Part shown: positions 35,572 through 44,615 of the stretch, piece by piece | Position numbering within the stretch: position 1 is the first letter of the stretch | How the letters are laid out: every line of letters begins with the position of its first letter | Assembly (NCBI GenBank): GCA_036723735.1 | Contig: DAIMGT010000024.1 | Location: forward strand, 1-47,204 | From: UBA4656 sp002405525 | Lineage (GTDB): Bacteria; Pseudomonadota; Gammaproteobacteria; Xanthomonadales; Ahniellaceae | Length of the DNA: 47,204 nucleotides | Direction of reading: 5' to 3' | Notes under the pieces: generated by a model | The model's database searches: none | The model's input: the letters and a program-made list of their open reading frames with translations, nothing else | Told to the model about the DNA's origin: nothing | Translations under genes and position numbers: made by a program

Positions 35572-35673
35572 GCCCTGCTCCCGTGCGGATAGTCGAGCGA
35601 GGATAGGCGATGGGGTGCGGGGGCGCCACGGGCGTTGCGAGGTTGGTCGCGGTGCGCGTGCGTTCCGGTTGGA

Positions 35674-35710
35674 GGGCCCTGGGCCCAGGGCTCAGGGCCC
35701 TCAGCCCTCG
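35674..35710. repeat. Intergenic repeat family B, copy 1 (GGGCCC-rich)
   Basis: A chain of GGGCCCTGGGCCCAGGG and CTCAGGGCCCTCAG-like units in the 156-bp gap between the metB-like gene and the MFS gene. Closely related strings recur at 37074-37101 and 37138-37154. Self-complementary, no coding potential. Confidence 0.6.
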
Positions 35711-35727
35711 CCAGCCATCCCCCGCGC

Positions 35728-36888
35728 TCAGCCGAGCGCCGCCTCCAACTCCGCCCGCAGGTCCCCCACATCCTCGACACCCACCGACAGCCGCACCAGG
35801 TTGTCGCGGATGCCCAGCGCCTGGCGGCGCTCCGGCGGCACCGAGGCATGGGTCATGATCGCCGGATGGTTGATCAGGCTCTCCACGCCGCCGAGCGATT
35901 CGGCCAGCGCGAACAGCGAGCAGCGTTCCATCATGCGCCGCGTTTCCGCCAGCCCACCCCTGACATAGACGCTGACGATGCCGCCGAAGCCTTGCATCTG
36001 GCGCTTGGCCAGCGGATGTTGCGGATGCTCCGGCAGGCCCGGGTAGATCACGCGTTCGACCTTCGGATGCTTCGCCAGCCAGCCGGCCAGTTCGAGCGCG
36101 CCTTCGCAGTGCGCGCGCATGCGCAGATGCAGGGTCTTCACGCCGCGCAGGGCGAGGAAGGAATCGAACGGCCCCTGGATGCCGCCGACCGCGTTCTGCA
36201 GGAAGGTCATCTTCTCCGCGATCTCGGGGTGGTCGCCCACCACGACCACGCCACCGACCATGTCGGAGTGGCCGTTCAAGTACTTGGTGGCCGAGTGCAT
36301 CACCATCGTGGCGCCGAATTCCAGCGGGCGCTGCACGATCGGCGAGCAGAACGTGTTGTCGACCACCAGGATGATGCCGCGCGCGCGCGCGAAGTCGCCC
36401 AGCCTTGCCAGGTCGACGACCTTGAGCATCGGGTTGGTCGGCGTCTCGGCCCAGATCATGCGCGTGTTCGGCTTCACCGCCGCCGCCAGCGCGTCCAGGT
36501 CGTTCAGGTCGACGAAGCTGAAGTCGAGCCCGGCCGAACGCCGGCGCACGCGCTCGAACAAACGGTAGGTGCCGCCGTAGACGTCGTCCATGCAGACCAC
36601 GTGCGAGCCGGAATCGAGCAGCTCCAGCACGGTCGACGTGGCCGCCAGCCCCGACGCGAAGGCATAGCCGCGCGTGCCGCCCTCGAGGTCGGCGATGCAG
36701 CGCTCCCAGGCGAAACGCGTGGGATTGTGCGAGCGCGAGTACTCGAAGCCCTGGTGCGCGCCCGGGCTCGACTGCACGTAGGTGCTGGTGGCGTAGATCG
36801 GCGTCATCACCGCCCCGGTCGACGGATCGGGGGACTGGCCGGCGTGGATGGCTCGCGTTGCCAGTGCGTGGGTCTTCTGGGTACTCAT
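35728..36888 (-). CDS. Cystathionine gamma-lyase/synthase (reverse transsulfuration)
   Basis: 386 aa PLP enzyme of the Cys/Met-metabolism family. The PLP Lys is Lys202 in HSATKYLNGHSD; SRSHNPTRFAWE, ASGLAATSTV and VVDNTFCSP are in place. Family members split between gamma-synthase (MetB) and gamma-lyase (CGL). Pairing with an upstream cystathionine beta-synthase favours the lyase role, converting cystathionine to cysteine. A 268-bp repeat-filled gap separates the two genes, so they may be read together or separately. Confidence 0.9.
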   Translation of the reverse strand: MSTQKTHALATRAIHAGQSPDPSTGAVMTPIYATSTYVQSSPGAHQGFEYSRSHNPTRFAWERCIADLEGGTRGYAFASGLAATSTVLELLDSGSHVVCMDDVYGGTYRLFERVRRRSAGLDFSFVDLNDLDALAAAVKPNTRMIWAETPTNPMLKVVDLARLGDFARARGIILVVDNTFCSPIVQRPLEFGATMVMHSATKYLNGHSDMVGGVVVVGDHPEIAEKMTFLQNAVGGIQGPFDSFLALRGVKTLHLRMRAHCEGALELAGWLAKHPKVERVIYPGLPEHPQHPLAKRQMQGFGGIVSVYVRGGLAETRRMMERCSLFALAESLGGVESLINHPAIMTHASVPPERRQALGIRDNLVRLSVGVEDVGDLRAELEAALG

Positions 36889-36949
36889 GGCCTGGAGTCG
36901 TTGGAGGTGGTGCAGTTACGGAAGAGGGCCCAGGGGTGAAGCGGGACAT

Positions 36950-36998
36950 GCCGCCGCATCGCGGCGGCCCGCCGAACGCCAGCGCGAGTAGCGCTGGC
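36950..36998. repeat. Hairpin doublet in the CBS-CGL gap
   Basis: Two perfect 8-bp stems sit back to back: GCCGCCGC-ATC-GCGGCGGC at 36950-36968 and GCCAGCGC-GAGTA-GCGCTGGC at 36978-36998, nine bases apart. The arrangement is REP/BIME-like. They could stabilise or end the upstream CBS transcript. Confidence 0.6.
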
Positions 36999-37015
36999 AG
37001 GAAACAGGGCCCAGT

Positions 37016-37154
37016 AAAGAGCCGGCACGAAGCGCTGCTTCTCTATACCCTGGCCCCTGTACCCGGAACAGCGGGCCCTGGGCCCAGGGCTCAGGACTCA
37101 GGACCCAATGAAGAGCGGGCCCGAAGCACTGCTCTTCTGGGCCCTGGGCCCTCG
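37016..37154. repeat. Tandem copies of a degenerate hairpin repeat with family B strings
   Basis: A unit of about 44 bp is present twice: 37016-37059 and 37110-37154. Both read roughly AAGAGC, CGAAGC, CTGCT, TCT and end in CCCTGG-type strings. In the second copy GAAGAGC (37110-37116) and GCTCTTC (37131-37137) form a stem. Between them lies a GGGCCCTGGGCCCAGGG string (from 37074). CTATACCCTGG at 37043-37053 also occurs in the 46.7-46.8 kb repeats. Confidence 0.6.
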
Positions 37155-37156
37155 CT

Positions 37157-38527
<1,371 letters not shown>

Positions 38528-38618
38528 GGCCTGCGGCAGGACACGGAACCGGGGACATCGATGGTATCAGGCGGCTGCGGATCGTCCGCCTTGCAGCGCA
38601 GCGACGGCGCAGGCACGA

Positions 38619-38643
38619 CGACGGGCCCGCGCGGGGCCCGTCG
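38619..38643 (-). terminator. Strong hairpin downstream of the ydcH-like gene
   Basis: CGACGGGCCC and GGGCCCGTCG form a perfect 10-bp stem around GCGCG, 22 bp past the stop of the ydcH-like gene and before the CBS gene on the same strand. No T-tract follows, so strength as an intrinsic terminator is uncertain. Confidence 0.5.
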
Positions 38644-38664
38644 GCGGCACTGTGCCCTGCGGCG

Positions 38665-38886
38665 TCAGTGCGTGCTGCGGTGCTTGTCGAAGATCGTGGT
38701 GAGCCGGTCCTTGGCGTGCAGTTTCTCCTTCTTCATCCGCGCCAGGGTCATGTCGTCAATCGGACGCACGCCGAGTTCGGCATCCAGCACCTGCTTGTCC
38801 AGTTCCCGGTGACGCAGGTACAGCGAACGGAACTCGGCGTTGCTCTTCATCAGGACATCGACTTCCTGCTGACGGCCTTCGAACAT
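38665..38886 (-). CDS. YdcH/DUF465-family small protein
   Basis: 73 aa, almost wholly helical. The family core is FRSLYLRHRELDKQVLDAE, then LARMKKEKLHAKDRL. YdcH-type proteins are abundant small proteins of unknown function. The ATG at 38884-38886 is preceded by AGGAG at a spacing of 8. The long frame around it is compositional. Forty-odd bases upstream on the same strand lies an orphan intrinsic terminator (38918-38959), discussed separately. Confidence 0.88.
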   Translation of the reverse strand: MFEGRQQEVDVLMKSNAEFRSLYLRHRELDKQVLDAELGVRPIDDMTLARMKKEKLHAKDRLTTIFDKHRSTH

Positions 38887-38917
38887 CGTTACGTCTCCTC
38901 TCGTCGTGGGTCGGCTC

Positions 38918-38959
38918 AAAGAAAAACGCCCCGTGGCAGGCGCGCTGCGCACGAGGCGT
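38918..38959 (-). terminator. Orphan rho-independent terminator upstream of ydcH-like gene
   Basis: On the minus strand ACGCC-T-CGTG pairs with CACG-G-GGCGT across a short loop and is followed by TTTTTCTTT. It lies 32 bp before the ydcH-like ATG and about 290 bp after the ompA-like stop, which already has its own terminator. This position fits either the end of an unannotated small RNA or a leader attenuator. Confidence 0.7.
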
Positions 38960-39218
38960 CCCGGACCGGATGGCTGCCAACCTCCACCGCGCCGCCCGCC
39001 CGCCGCACACCGTCCGCGGATGCGGCGGCGGCCAGCGGCTTCGGCACGGCGACACTCATGGCGGGTCGGCTCCAGCGGGGCGACCAGGAAGGGCCCCACG
39101 AGCCTGACCCTACGCCGGCCGGGGCGGCTTGGCAATCACTTTCTGGCGGGCTCGCCGGCGCATGGCCGAAGGCTGGACAAAACGCTTCTGGATCAATGCT
39201 ATGGACTCGGATACGGGT

Positions 39219-39242
39219 GGAAAACAGGCGCCCGCAGGCGCC
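39219..39242 (-). terminator. Rho-independent terminator of the DUF4398-ompA operon
   Basis: On the minus strand GGCGCC-TGCG-GGCGCC is followed by TGTTTTCC, immediately after the stop of the ompA-like gene. Short but typical stem plus T-run. Confidence 0.7.
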
Positions 39243-39246
39243 CCGT

Positions 39247-40242
39247 TCAGGACGCCGGGCCTTCGACGATGATCTCGACCCGCCGGTTGCGCGCGCGACC
39301 CTCGGCGGTGTCGTTCGGCGCCATCGGCATCTCGGATCCGAGACCCACCGCCGACAGGCGGGCGGCGTCGACGCCACGCGCGACGAGCGCGTCGCGCACG
39401 GCCTCCGCGCGGCGCTGCGAGAGCACCTGGTTGAGGTTGGCCCCGCCGCGGGCGTCGGTGTGCCCCTCGATTCGCACCCGACGCGTCGGGTCGCGCTGCA
39501 CGAACGCCACCACGCGGCCGAGGTTGGCCAGCGCCTCCGGCTGAAGGCTGGCCCGACCGGGCGGGAACACCGACTCGCCGAGTATCATCACCTCGCCGCG
39601 GAGGTCGCGCCGCGCGGTGAGGGTCTGCATCTGCAGGCGCAGGCTGTCGGCGGCGGCCAGCGCCAAGTCGGCCTCGCGCCGCGCGAGCCCCGCCTCTTCG
39701 GCCTGCGCCTGCGCCACGCGCTTGGCCTGCTCGGCTTGGGCGCGTGCCGCCTCGGCGGCCTGGTCGGACTCCACGCGCGCCGCCTGCGCCAGAGCCGCAT
39801 CCTCTCGCGCGCGCTCCGCCTCCTCGACCTTGGCCAGGTTCTGCACGCGCAGCTTCTCCGCCTCCAGGCGCGCCAGTTCGGCATCGCGCCGCGTCGCCTC
39901 GAGGCGGATCGCGTCGGCCTCGCGCTCCAGCCGCGAAAGGCGTGCCTCGTCGCGGGCAGCCTGGGCGGTGGCGTAGGCGATGTCGACCCGGCGCTCGGCG
40001 ACGTAGGCCAGCGCGGCGCGCTCGGCCTCGCGCGCCCCGGCTGCCGCGCCGAGCTGACGCAACGCGTCACGGGCGCGCGCGATCTCGGCCGGCGCGAGGG
40101 CGGCCAGTTCGGCGTCCGCTTCCAGGCGACCGAGACTGCCTTCGATGCGCTCGCGGTCGAGGTCTCGCTTGGGGGCGGCGCCACAGGCGACGAGCGCGAG
40201 GGTGAAGGCCGCCAACGCCAGGCCGCGCAGAAGCGCACTCAC
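39247..40242 (-). CDS. OmpA-family peptidoglycan-associated lipoprotein
   Basis: 331 aa. Begins at a GTG that overlaps the preceding stop (GTGA); this start opens a lipoprotein signal with LALVACG (Cys about 20). Residues 30-215 form a long Ala/Glu/Arg-rich coiled coil, and the last 115 residues are the OmpA C-terminal domain with VRIEGHTDARGGANLNQVLS and RARNRRVEII, which bind peptidoglycan. It would tether the outer membrane to the wall across the coiled-coil spacer. Cotranscribed with the DUF4398 lipoprotein. Confidence 0.9.
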   Translation of the reverse strand: MSALLRGLALAAFTLALVACGAAPKRDLDRERIEGSLGRLEADAELAALAPAEIARARDALRQLGAAAGAREAERAALAYVAERRVDIAYATAQAARDEARLSRLEREADAIRLEATRRDAELARLEAEKLRVQNLAKVEEAERAREDAALAQAARVESDQAAEAARAQAEQAKRVAQAQAEEAGLARREADLALAAADSLRLQMQTLTARRDLRGEVMILGESVFPPGRASLQPEALANLGRVVAFVQRDPTRRVRIEGHTDARGGANLNQVLSQRRAEAVRDALVARGVDAARLSAVGLGSEMPMAPNDTAEGRARNRRVEIIVEGPAS

Positions 40243-40622
40243 GGCGCCACCCCGTCGTCGAGCAACTGCAGCCGCAGGCGCTCGTTGTCCTCGGCCTTGA
40301 CGCGGGCGGCCTCGCGCGCGCGGGCAGCGCGCGCCTTGGCGGCCGCCAGCTCGGCGTCGACCCGCGACTGGCGAGCGAGGATCGCGGCCCGGCGGTAGTC
40401 GCGATCGTCGCTGGCTTCCCGCGCCCCCGCAAGCTTGTCCTGCGCGAAACGCAACTCGACCGGCGCACTGGCCGCGGCGCCCGCCGCGCTCGCACGCGAC
40501 AGCGCCGACTCCGCGTCCTCGAGGTCCGCCAGCGGCGGCGGCGCACTGGCGCAGCCGGCGAGCACCAGCGCCATTCCCGCGGCAGCGGACCCTCGATGGA
40601 ATTTTCGCTGCTTTGCTGTCAT
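40239..40622 (-). CDS. DUF4398 lipoprotein
   Basis: 127 aa with a lipobox (LVLAGC, Cys about 24). The DUF4398 core is VELRFAQDKLAGAREASDDR, then RAAILARQSRVDAELAAAKA. In Xanthomonadales and pseudomonads this family typically precedes an OmpA-family lipoprotein, as here, with a 4-nt overlap. Function unknown; a structural partner in the periplasm is likely. Divergent from pilU with a 112-bp spacer. Confidence 0.88.
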   Translation of the reverse strand: MTAKQRKFHRGSAAAGMALVLAGCASAPPPLADLEDAESALSRASAAGAAASAPVELRFAQDKLAGAREASDDRDYRRAAILARQSRVDAELAAAKARAARAREAARVKAEDNERLRLQLLDDGVAP

Positions 40623-40734
40623 ACACTTCCGTGGGTTCGGGCCGTCGCAGCGCTATTGTGTGAACGGGCCTGCGGGTTTGCAACGGGCTGGATGCGTGTG
40701 GTCCCGGCGGGACGCGCGCTGTCGGGAATCGCGT

Positions 40735-41841
40735 ATGGACATCGGCTATTTCCTCAAACTGATGACCGATAAGGGCGCGTCGGACATGTTCCTGACCACC
40801 GGCGCCCCGGTGAACATCAAGGTCGAGGGCAAGCTCTACCCGCTCGGCAACACCGGCCTGCCCGGCGGCATGGTGAAGAAGATCGCGTACTCGCTGATGG
40901 ACGAGGGGCAAGTCCCCAGGTTCGAGCGCGACCTCGAGCTGAACATGGCGATCGCGGTCAAGGACGCGGGCCGCTTCCGCGTCAACGTCTTCAAGCAGCG
41001 CGGCGAAGTGGCGATGGTGATCCGGGCGATCAAGAGCGACATTCCGTCGTTCGAGGCGCTCAAGCTGCCACCGGTGCTGCGCCAGCTGATCATGGAGCCG
41101 CGCGGCCTGATCCTGGTGGTGGGCGCGACCGGCTCCGGCAAGTCGACCACCCTGGCGGCGATGCTCGACTACCGCAACATGAACCGCTCCGGACACATTC
41201 TCACCGTGGAGGACCCGATCGAGTTCCTGCACCGGCACAAGAAGTCGATCGTCAACCAGCGCGAGGTCGGGCTCGACACGCACTCGTACCAAGAGGCGCT
41301 CAAGAACGCGATGCGCGAGGCGCCGGACGTGATCCTGATCGGCGAAATCCGCGACATGGAAACCATGGAGGCCGCGATCTCGTTCTCCGAAACCGGACAT
41401 CTTTGCCTCGCCACCCTGCACTCCAACAACGCCGACCAGACGCTGGAGCGCATCCTCAATTTCTTCCCCGAGTCGGCGCACAAGAACATCCTGATGAACC
41501 TGGCGCTGAACCTCAAGGCGGTGATCAGCCAGCGTCTGGTCACCGGCAAGGACGACAAGCGCCTGCCGGCGGTGGAGATCCTGATCAACACGCCGCTGAT
41601 CCGCGACATGATCCGGCGCGGGCAGATCCACGACATGAAGGAGGCGATGGATCGCTCGCTGTCCGACAGCATGCAGACCTTCGACCAGGCGCTGTACGCA
41701 CTGTTCAAGGAAGGCAAGATCGACATCGAGGAGGCGCTGGGAAAAGCGGACTCCCGCGACGGCCTGGCGCTGAAGATCCGGCTCGCCGAGAGCGGCGAGC
41801 CCGCCGCCGAGCACAGTCCCTTCGACCCCAACGCCTACTGA
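40735..41841 (+). CDS. pilU: Twitching-motility retraction ATPase PilU
   Basis: 368 aa hexameric secretion-type ATPase. Walker A is GATGSGKST at 130-138; Asp box LTVEDPIEF, Walker B DVILIGEIRDMET and His box LATLHSNNAD follow. The N-terminal MDIGYFLKLMTDKGASDMFL and the extended C-terminus (after DIEEALGKADS) mark PilU rather than PilT. PilU aids PilT in retracting type IV pili. No pilT lies next to it in the window, whereas pilT-pilU are adjacent in many relatives. Immediately followed (7 bp) by a broken GNAT gene. Confidence 0.93.
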   Translation: MDIGYFLKLMTDKGASDMFLTTGAPVNIKVEGKLYPLGNTGLPGGMVKKIAYSLMDEGQVPRFERDLELNMAIAVKDAGRFRVNVFKQRGEVAMVIRAIKSDIPSFEALKLPPVLRQLIMEPRGLILVVGATGSGKSTTLAAMLDYRNMNRSGHILTVEDPIEFLHRHKKSIVNQREVGLDTHSYQEALKNAMREAPDVILIGEIRDMETMEAAISFSETGHLCLATLHSNNADQTLERILNFFPESAHKNILMNLALNLKAVISQRLVTGKDDKRLPAVEILINTPLIRDMIRRGQIHDMKEAMDRSLSDSMQTFDQALYALFKEGKIDIEEALGKADSRDGLALKIRLAESGEPAAEHSPFDPNAY

Positions 41842-41848
41842 GGGCGCG

Positions 41849-42407
41849 ATGGCCGCGGTCGACGTGCGCATCCACGCCGCCGAACCGGCGGACGCCGACG
41901 CCGTGCGGCGCATCTATGCCGCGCCGGCCGCGCAGGCCGGAACCCTATAACCACCCTACCCTACCCTCGAACCGTGGCAACAGCGCCTGGCCGGCCTCGG
42001 TGCCGGTCGCCACGCGCTGGTCGCCGAGGTCGACGGCGAGGTGGTCGGCCAGATCGGCCTCTACACCCCGGACGGACACGCCGCGCCGGGCGCACGTCGC
42101 CGGGATCGGCATGGGCGTGCGCGACGACTGGCAGGGCCGCGGGATCGGCGGCGCGCTGCTCGCCGCGGCGATCGACCTCGCCGAGCGCTGGCTGCAGGTG
42201 ACGCGGATCGAGATCGAGGTCGAGGCAACCTCTGGGCCTTTTGCCGCCAACGCGGCGGCGATCGCGCTCCACGAAAGGCACGGACTCGTGCGCGAGGGCC
42301 TGCATCGCCGCCACGCGTTCCGCGACGGCGTCCACGTCGACACGCTGTCGATGGCGCGGCTGCGCGACCGGGTCCCGCTATCGGAGGCTTCCAACGGAAC
42401 GACGTGA
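41849..42407 (+). pseudogene. Broken GNAT acetyltransferase (nonsense plus frameshift)
   Basis: A GNAT-family N-acetyltransferase of about 185 codons, interrupted twice. The ATG at 41849 opens AAVDVRIHAAEPADADAVRR and runs into TAA at 41948-41950. The same frame continues convincingly after it (YPTLEPWQQRLAGLGAG, then HALVAEVDGEVVGQIGLYT). A relative would read TLQ here, so CAA to TAA is the likely change. Near 42081-42090 an extra C moves the frame: before it GHAA, after it RAHVAGIGMGVRDDWQGRG, the acetyl-CoA loop, then ALHERHGLVREG and the stop at 42407. No single frame gives a full enzyme. Two independent lesions favour genuine decay over one sequencing error. Confidence 0.85.
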
Positions 42408-42536
42408 ACTCCTGTTGCGCGCAAGATGCCCGGTGTCCGGCCCGGCCTGTCCCGGCACACCCGCTCCGGTACACTCACATACTGGGGGTTCGAGGGGCCG
42501 CATGCTGCGGCACTACTGGCCCTCGGGGGAGGGATC

Positions 42537-43853
42537 ATGCGCCGCTTCACGATCGCCATGCTGCTGTTCGCCGCCAGCCCGTCCGCGCTGGCCAGCGCGT
42601 CCACCGACGGGGCGTCCGTGCTGCACATGGTCTGGGTCGCCGTCTGCGCGGGGCTGGTGCTGTTGATGCAGCCGGGCTTCGCGTTCCTGGAGAGCGGGAT
42701 GGCCCGCGCGAAGAACGCGGTGAACGTTCTGATGAAGAACTTCACCGACTGCGCGATCGCCTCGGCCGGCTACTGGGCCATCGGTTTCGGGCTGATGTTC
42801 GGCGCCAACACCACGGGCTGGTTCGGCTTCTCGGGCTTCATGCCCAACGAGGGCTCGGGCCTGGTCAACGTGCTGTACCAGACGTTCTTCGCCGCCACGA
42901 CCGCGACGATCATCAGCGGCGCCGTCGCCGAGCGCATGCGCTACCTCCCTTACCTCCTCGGCACGGCGCTGGTGGTGGTTCTGATCTATCCGCTGTGTGG
43001 CAGCTGGATCTGGGGCGGCACCGCGGACTCGCCGGGCTGGCTGCGCGGGCTGGGCTTCCTCGACTCCGCGGGCGGGGTGGGCGTGCACGCGGTCGGCGGT
43101 TTCGTCGCGCTGGCCGCGGTGGTCGTTCTCGGCCCCCGCTTCGGCCGCTTCGGCCGCGACGGCAGCGTTCGCGACATTCCCGGCCACAGTCTGCCGCTGG
43201 CCGCACTGGGCGCATTCCTGCTCTGGATCGGCTGGCTCGGCTTCAATGGCGGGGCCACGGAACAGGACTTCTCGGACCTCGGGCGCATCGTGCTCAACAC
43301 GCACCTTGCCGCGTCCACCGGCATCATCGGCGCGATCCTGCTGCAGCTCCTGCGCGGTCGCCCGGTACTCGCCACCGAGGTGCTCAACGGCGCACTGGGC
43401 GGGCTGGTCGCAATCACCGCCGGCGCGAAGTTCGTCGAGCCGGCGAGCGCGGCGCTGATCGGCCTTGGTGCCGGCGCCATCGTGGTGACCGGCAGCGCCC
43501 TGCTGCGGCGGGCGCGGATCGACGACGTGGTGGATGCGATCCCGGTGCACGGATTCTGCGGCGTCTACGGAGCCATCATGACCGGAGTGTTGTTCGCCGG
43601 CGATCCCTTCGACCTGCAGCGAATCGGCATCCAGACGCTGGGCGCGATCGTCGGCGCGACCTGGGCGTTCGCGGCGGGCTGGCTGGTGTTCAAGGCCATC
43701 GACGGGGCGGTCGGCCTGCGCGCGCCCAGCGAGCACGAGCAGTCGGGCCTCGACTACACCGAGCATTACGAACTCGGCTACCCCGAGTTCATGACCGCGC
43801 GCACCCATCGCGCGCCCGAGGGCGGCGCGCCCGCGCGCGCGGCGCAGAAATGA
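42537..43853 (+). CDS. amt: Ammonium transporter (Amt/MEP/Rh family)
   Basis: 438 aa with a signal peptide (ending ALAS) and eleven membrane helices. The twin-His pore is complete: first His in GVGVHAVGG, second in IPVHGFCGVYG; the Phe gate and GFAFLESGMARAKNAVN are standard. It conducts ammonium inward. Unlike the usual glnK-amtB pairing there is no PII gene next to it; instead a gene of unknown function overlaps its stop by ATGA. GGGGGAGGGA before the ATG is the ribosome-binding site; TACACT at 42470-42475 is a possible -10 with no clear -35, and no sigma-54 promoter is evident. Confidence 0.95.
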   Translation: MRRFTIAMLLFAASPSALASASTDGASVLHMVWVAVCAGLVLLMQPGFAFLESGMARAKNAVNVLMKNFTDCAIASAGYWAIGFGLMFGANTTGWFGFSGFMPNEGSGLVNVLYQTFFAATTATIISGAVAERMRYLPYLLGTALVVVLIYPLCGSWIWGGTADSPGWLRGLGFLDSAGGVGVHAVGGFVALAAVVVLGPRFGRFGRDGSVRDIPGHSLPLAALGAFLLWIGWLGFNGGATEQDFSDLGRIVLNTHLAASTGIIGAILLQLLRGRPVLATEVLNGALGGLVAITAGAKFVEPASAALIGLGAGAIVVTGSALLRRARIDDVVDAIPVHGFCGVYGAIMTGVLFAGDPFDLQRIGIQTLGAIVGATWAFAAGWLVFKAIDGAVGLRAPSEHEQSGLDYTEHYELGYPEFMTARTHRAPEGGAPARAAQK

Positions 43854-44605
43854 CCGATTCGAAGCCGGCGTCCCCCCCGAAACTGAACCAGCGCCGGCGC
43901 GCCGTCTACGGTGCGCTCAGCGGACTGCTCGGCGATCGGGCACCGGCGATCGCCACCTGCTTCATCCTGTGGGAACGGGAGTTCGCCAACCAGCCGCACT
44001 TCGTCGTCACCCGCTTCGTATCGCGCTGCGCCGAAACGCTCGGCCTGAGCGACGCGGACCGCATTGCACTGACGCGGCGCACGTTCGAACTGTTGGCGAA
44101 GCCCTATGAATCGCTCGAACGCTACCCCGAAGGCCTGCTGTCGCCCGCCGGGGGCTTGGCCGGTGCCGCTGTGGCCGCGACGCCGTCTGCCGCGTCCGCG
44201 CAGGGCCTGCCACGCCCCCCGGTGTCCTTCGCTGCCGCACCGCCGCTGGCGGCGGAGGCGATCATCGCCGGCGCGGTCGGCCGTTCACTGCTGGCGCCCC
44301 TGCGCGCGCAGGCGCGCAGTCAGCCCGGAGTACTGGTACAGATGATCGGCGACGCGGCGCGCCATGCGGGCCTGCCGGAGTCGTTGCGCCATCGGATCGC
44401 CACCTGGAGCGCCAACGGCGGCGCCGACGACGCCGTGCTGTCGGACCTCGATCTGGCGGCCCTGCGCCAGTGGGTCCACGTGCTGTACCTCGCGGCATGC
44501 GACGCCGCCGGCCCGGTCGCCGCCGACCGTCTGCTCGCGCAGTCGATCGCGCGCGCCGGCGCGCTGCCTTCGGCGGTCGAGTTCGCGCCGGAACAGTTGC
44601 TTTGA
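43850..44605 (+). CDS. Unknown cytoplasmic protein coupled to the ammonium transporter
   Basis: 251 aa, no signal peptide and no membrane segment. I do not recognise the family. Residues 10-100 are helical and conserved-looking (RRAVYGALSGLLGDRAPAIA, WEREFANQPHFVVTRF, RIALTRRTFELLAKPYESLE). Residues 100-145 are Ala/Pro-rich linker. Residues 145-251 are a second helical domain (RHRIATWSANGGADD, LRQWVHVLYLAACDAAG, ending EQLL). It occupies the place where glnK usually lies, starts at the amt stop (ATGA overlap) and is codon-wise like its neighbours, so it should be made with Amt. A role in gating Amt or reading nitrogen status is a guess from position only. Confidence 0.7.
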   Translation: MTDSKPASPPKLNQRRRAVYGALSGLLGDRAPAIATCFILWEREFANQPHFVVTRFVSRCAETLGLSDADRIALTRRTFELLAKPYESLERYPEGLLSPAGGLAGAAVAATPSAASAQGLPRPPVSFAAAPPLAAEAIIAGAVGRSLLAPLRAQARSQPGVLVQMIGDAARHAGLPESLRHRIATWSANGGADDAVLSDLDLAALRQWVHVLYLAACDAAGPVAADRLLAQSIARAGALPSAVEFAPEQLL

Positions 44606-44615
44606 GCACGGCGCC

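Larger units (their letters stand above)
38887..39246. other. 360-bp gap between ompA-like and ydcH-like genes
   Basis: Holds the ompA-like gene terminator (39219-39242), a second intrinsic terminator on the same strand (38918-38959) and, between them, about 260 bp with no recognised gene. A 47-codon frame (38916-39059, minus strand) is there but overlaps the second terminator. The region could encode a small RNA ending at 38918 or the ydcH leader. Confidence 0.5.

Noticed and set aside
36889..37156. CRISPR-like array in the repeat-rich gap
   Set aside because: Only two degenerate copies of the long unit, no regular spacers and no cas genes.
38916..39059. 47-aa minus-strand frame before the ydcH-like gene
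   Set aside because: A weak GGAG lies ten bases before its ATG, but its last codons overlap a terminator hairpin and the product matches nothing I know. Treated as part of a possible small RNA or leader.
42408..42536. Sigma-54 promoter for amt
   Set aside because: A GGCAC occurs at 42454-42458, but no GC dinucleotide element stands at the right spacing.
42041..44605. An 854-codon frame spanning GNAT, amt and the downstream gene
   Set aside because: It shares its last part with the 43850-44605 gene, but upstream it runs out of frame through amt. The ATG overlapping the amt stop is the supported start.
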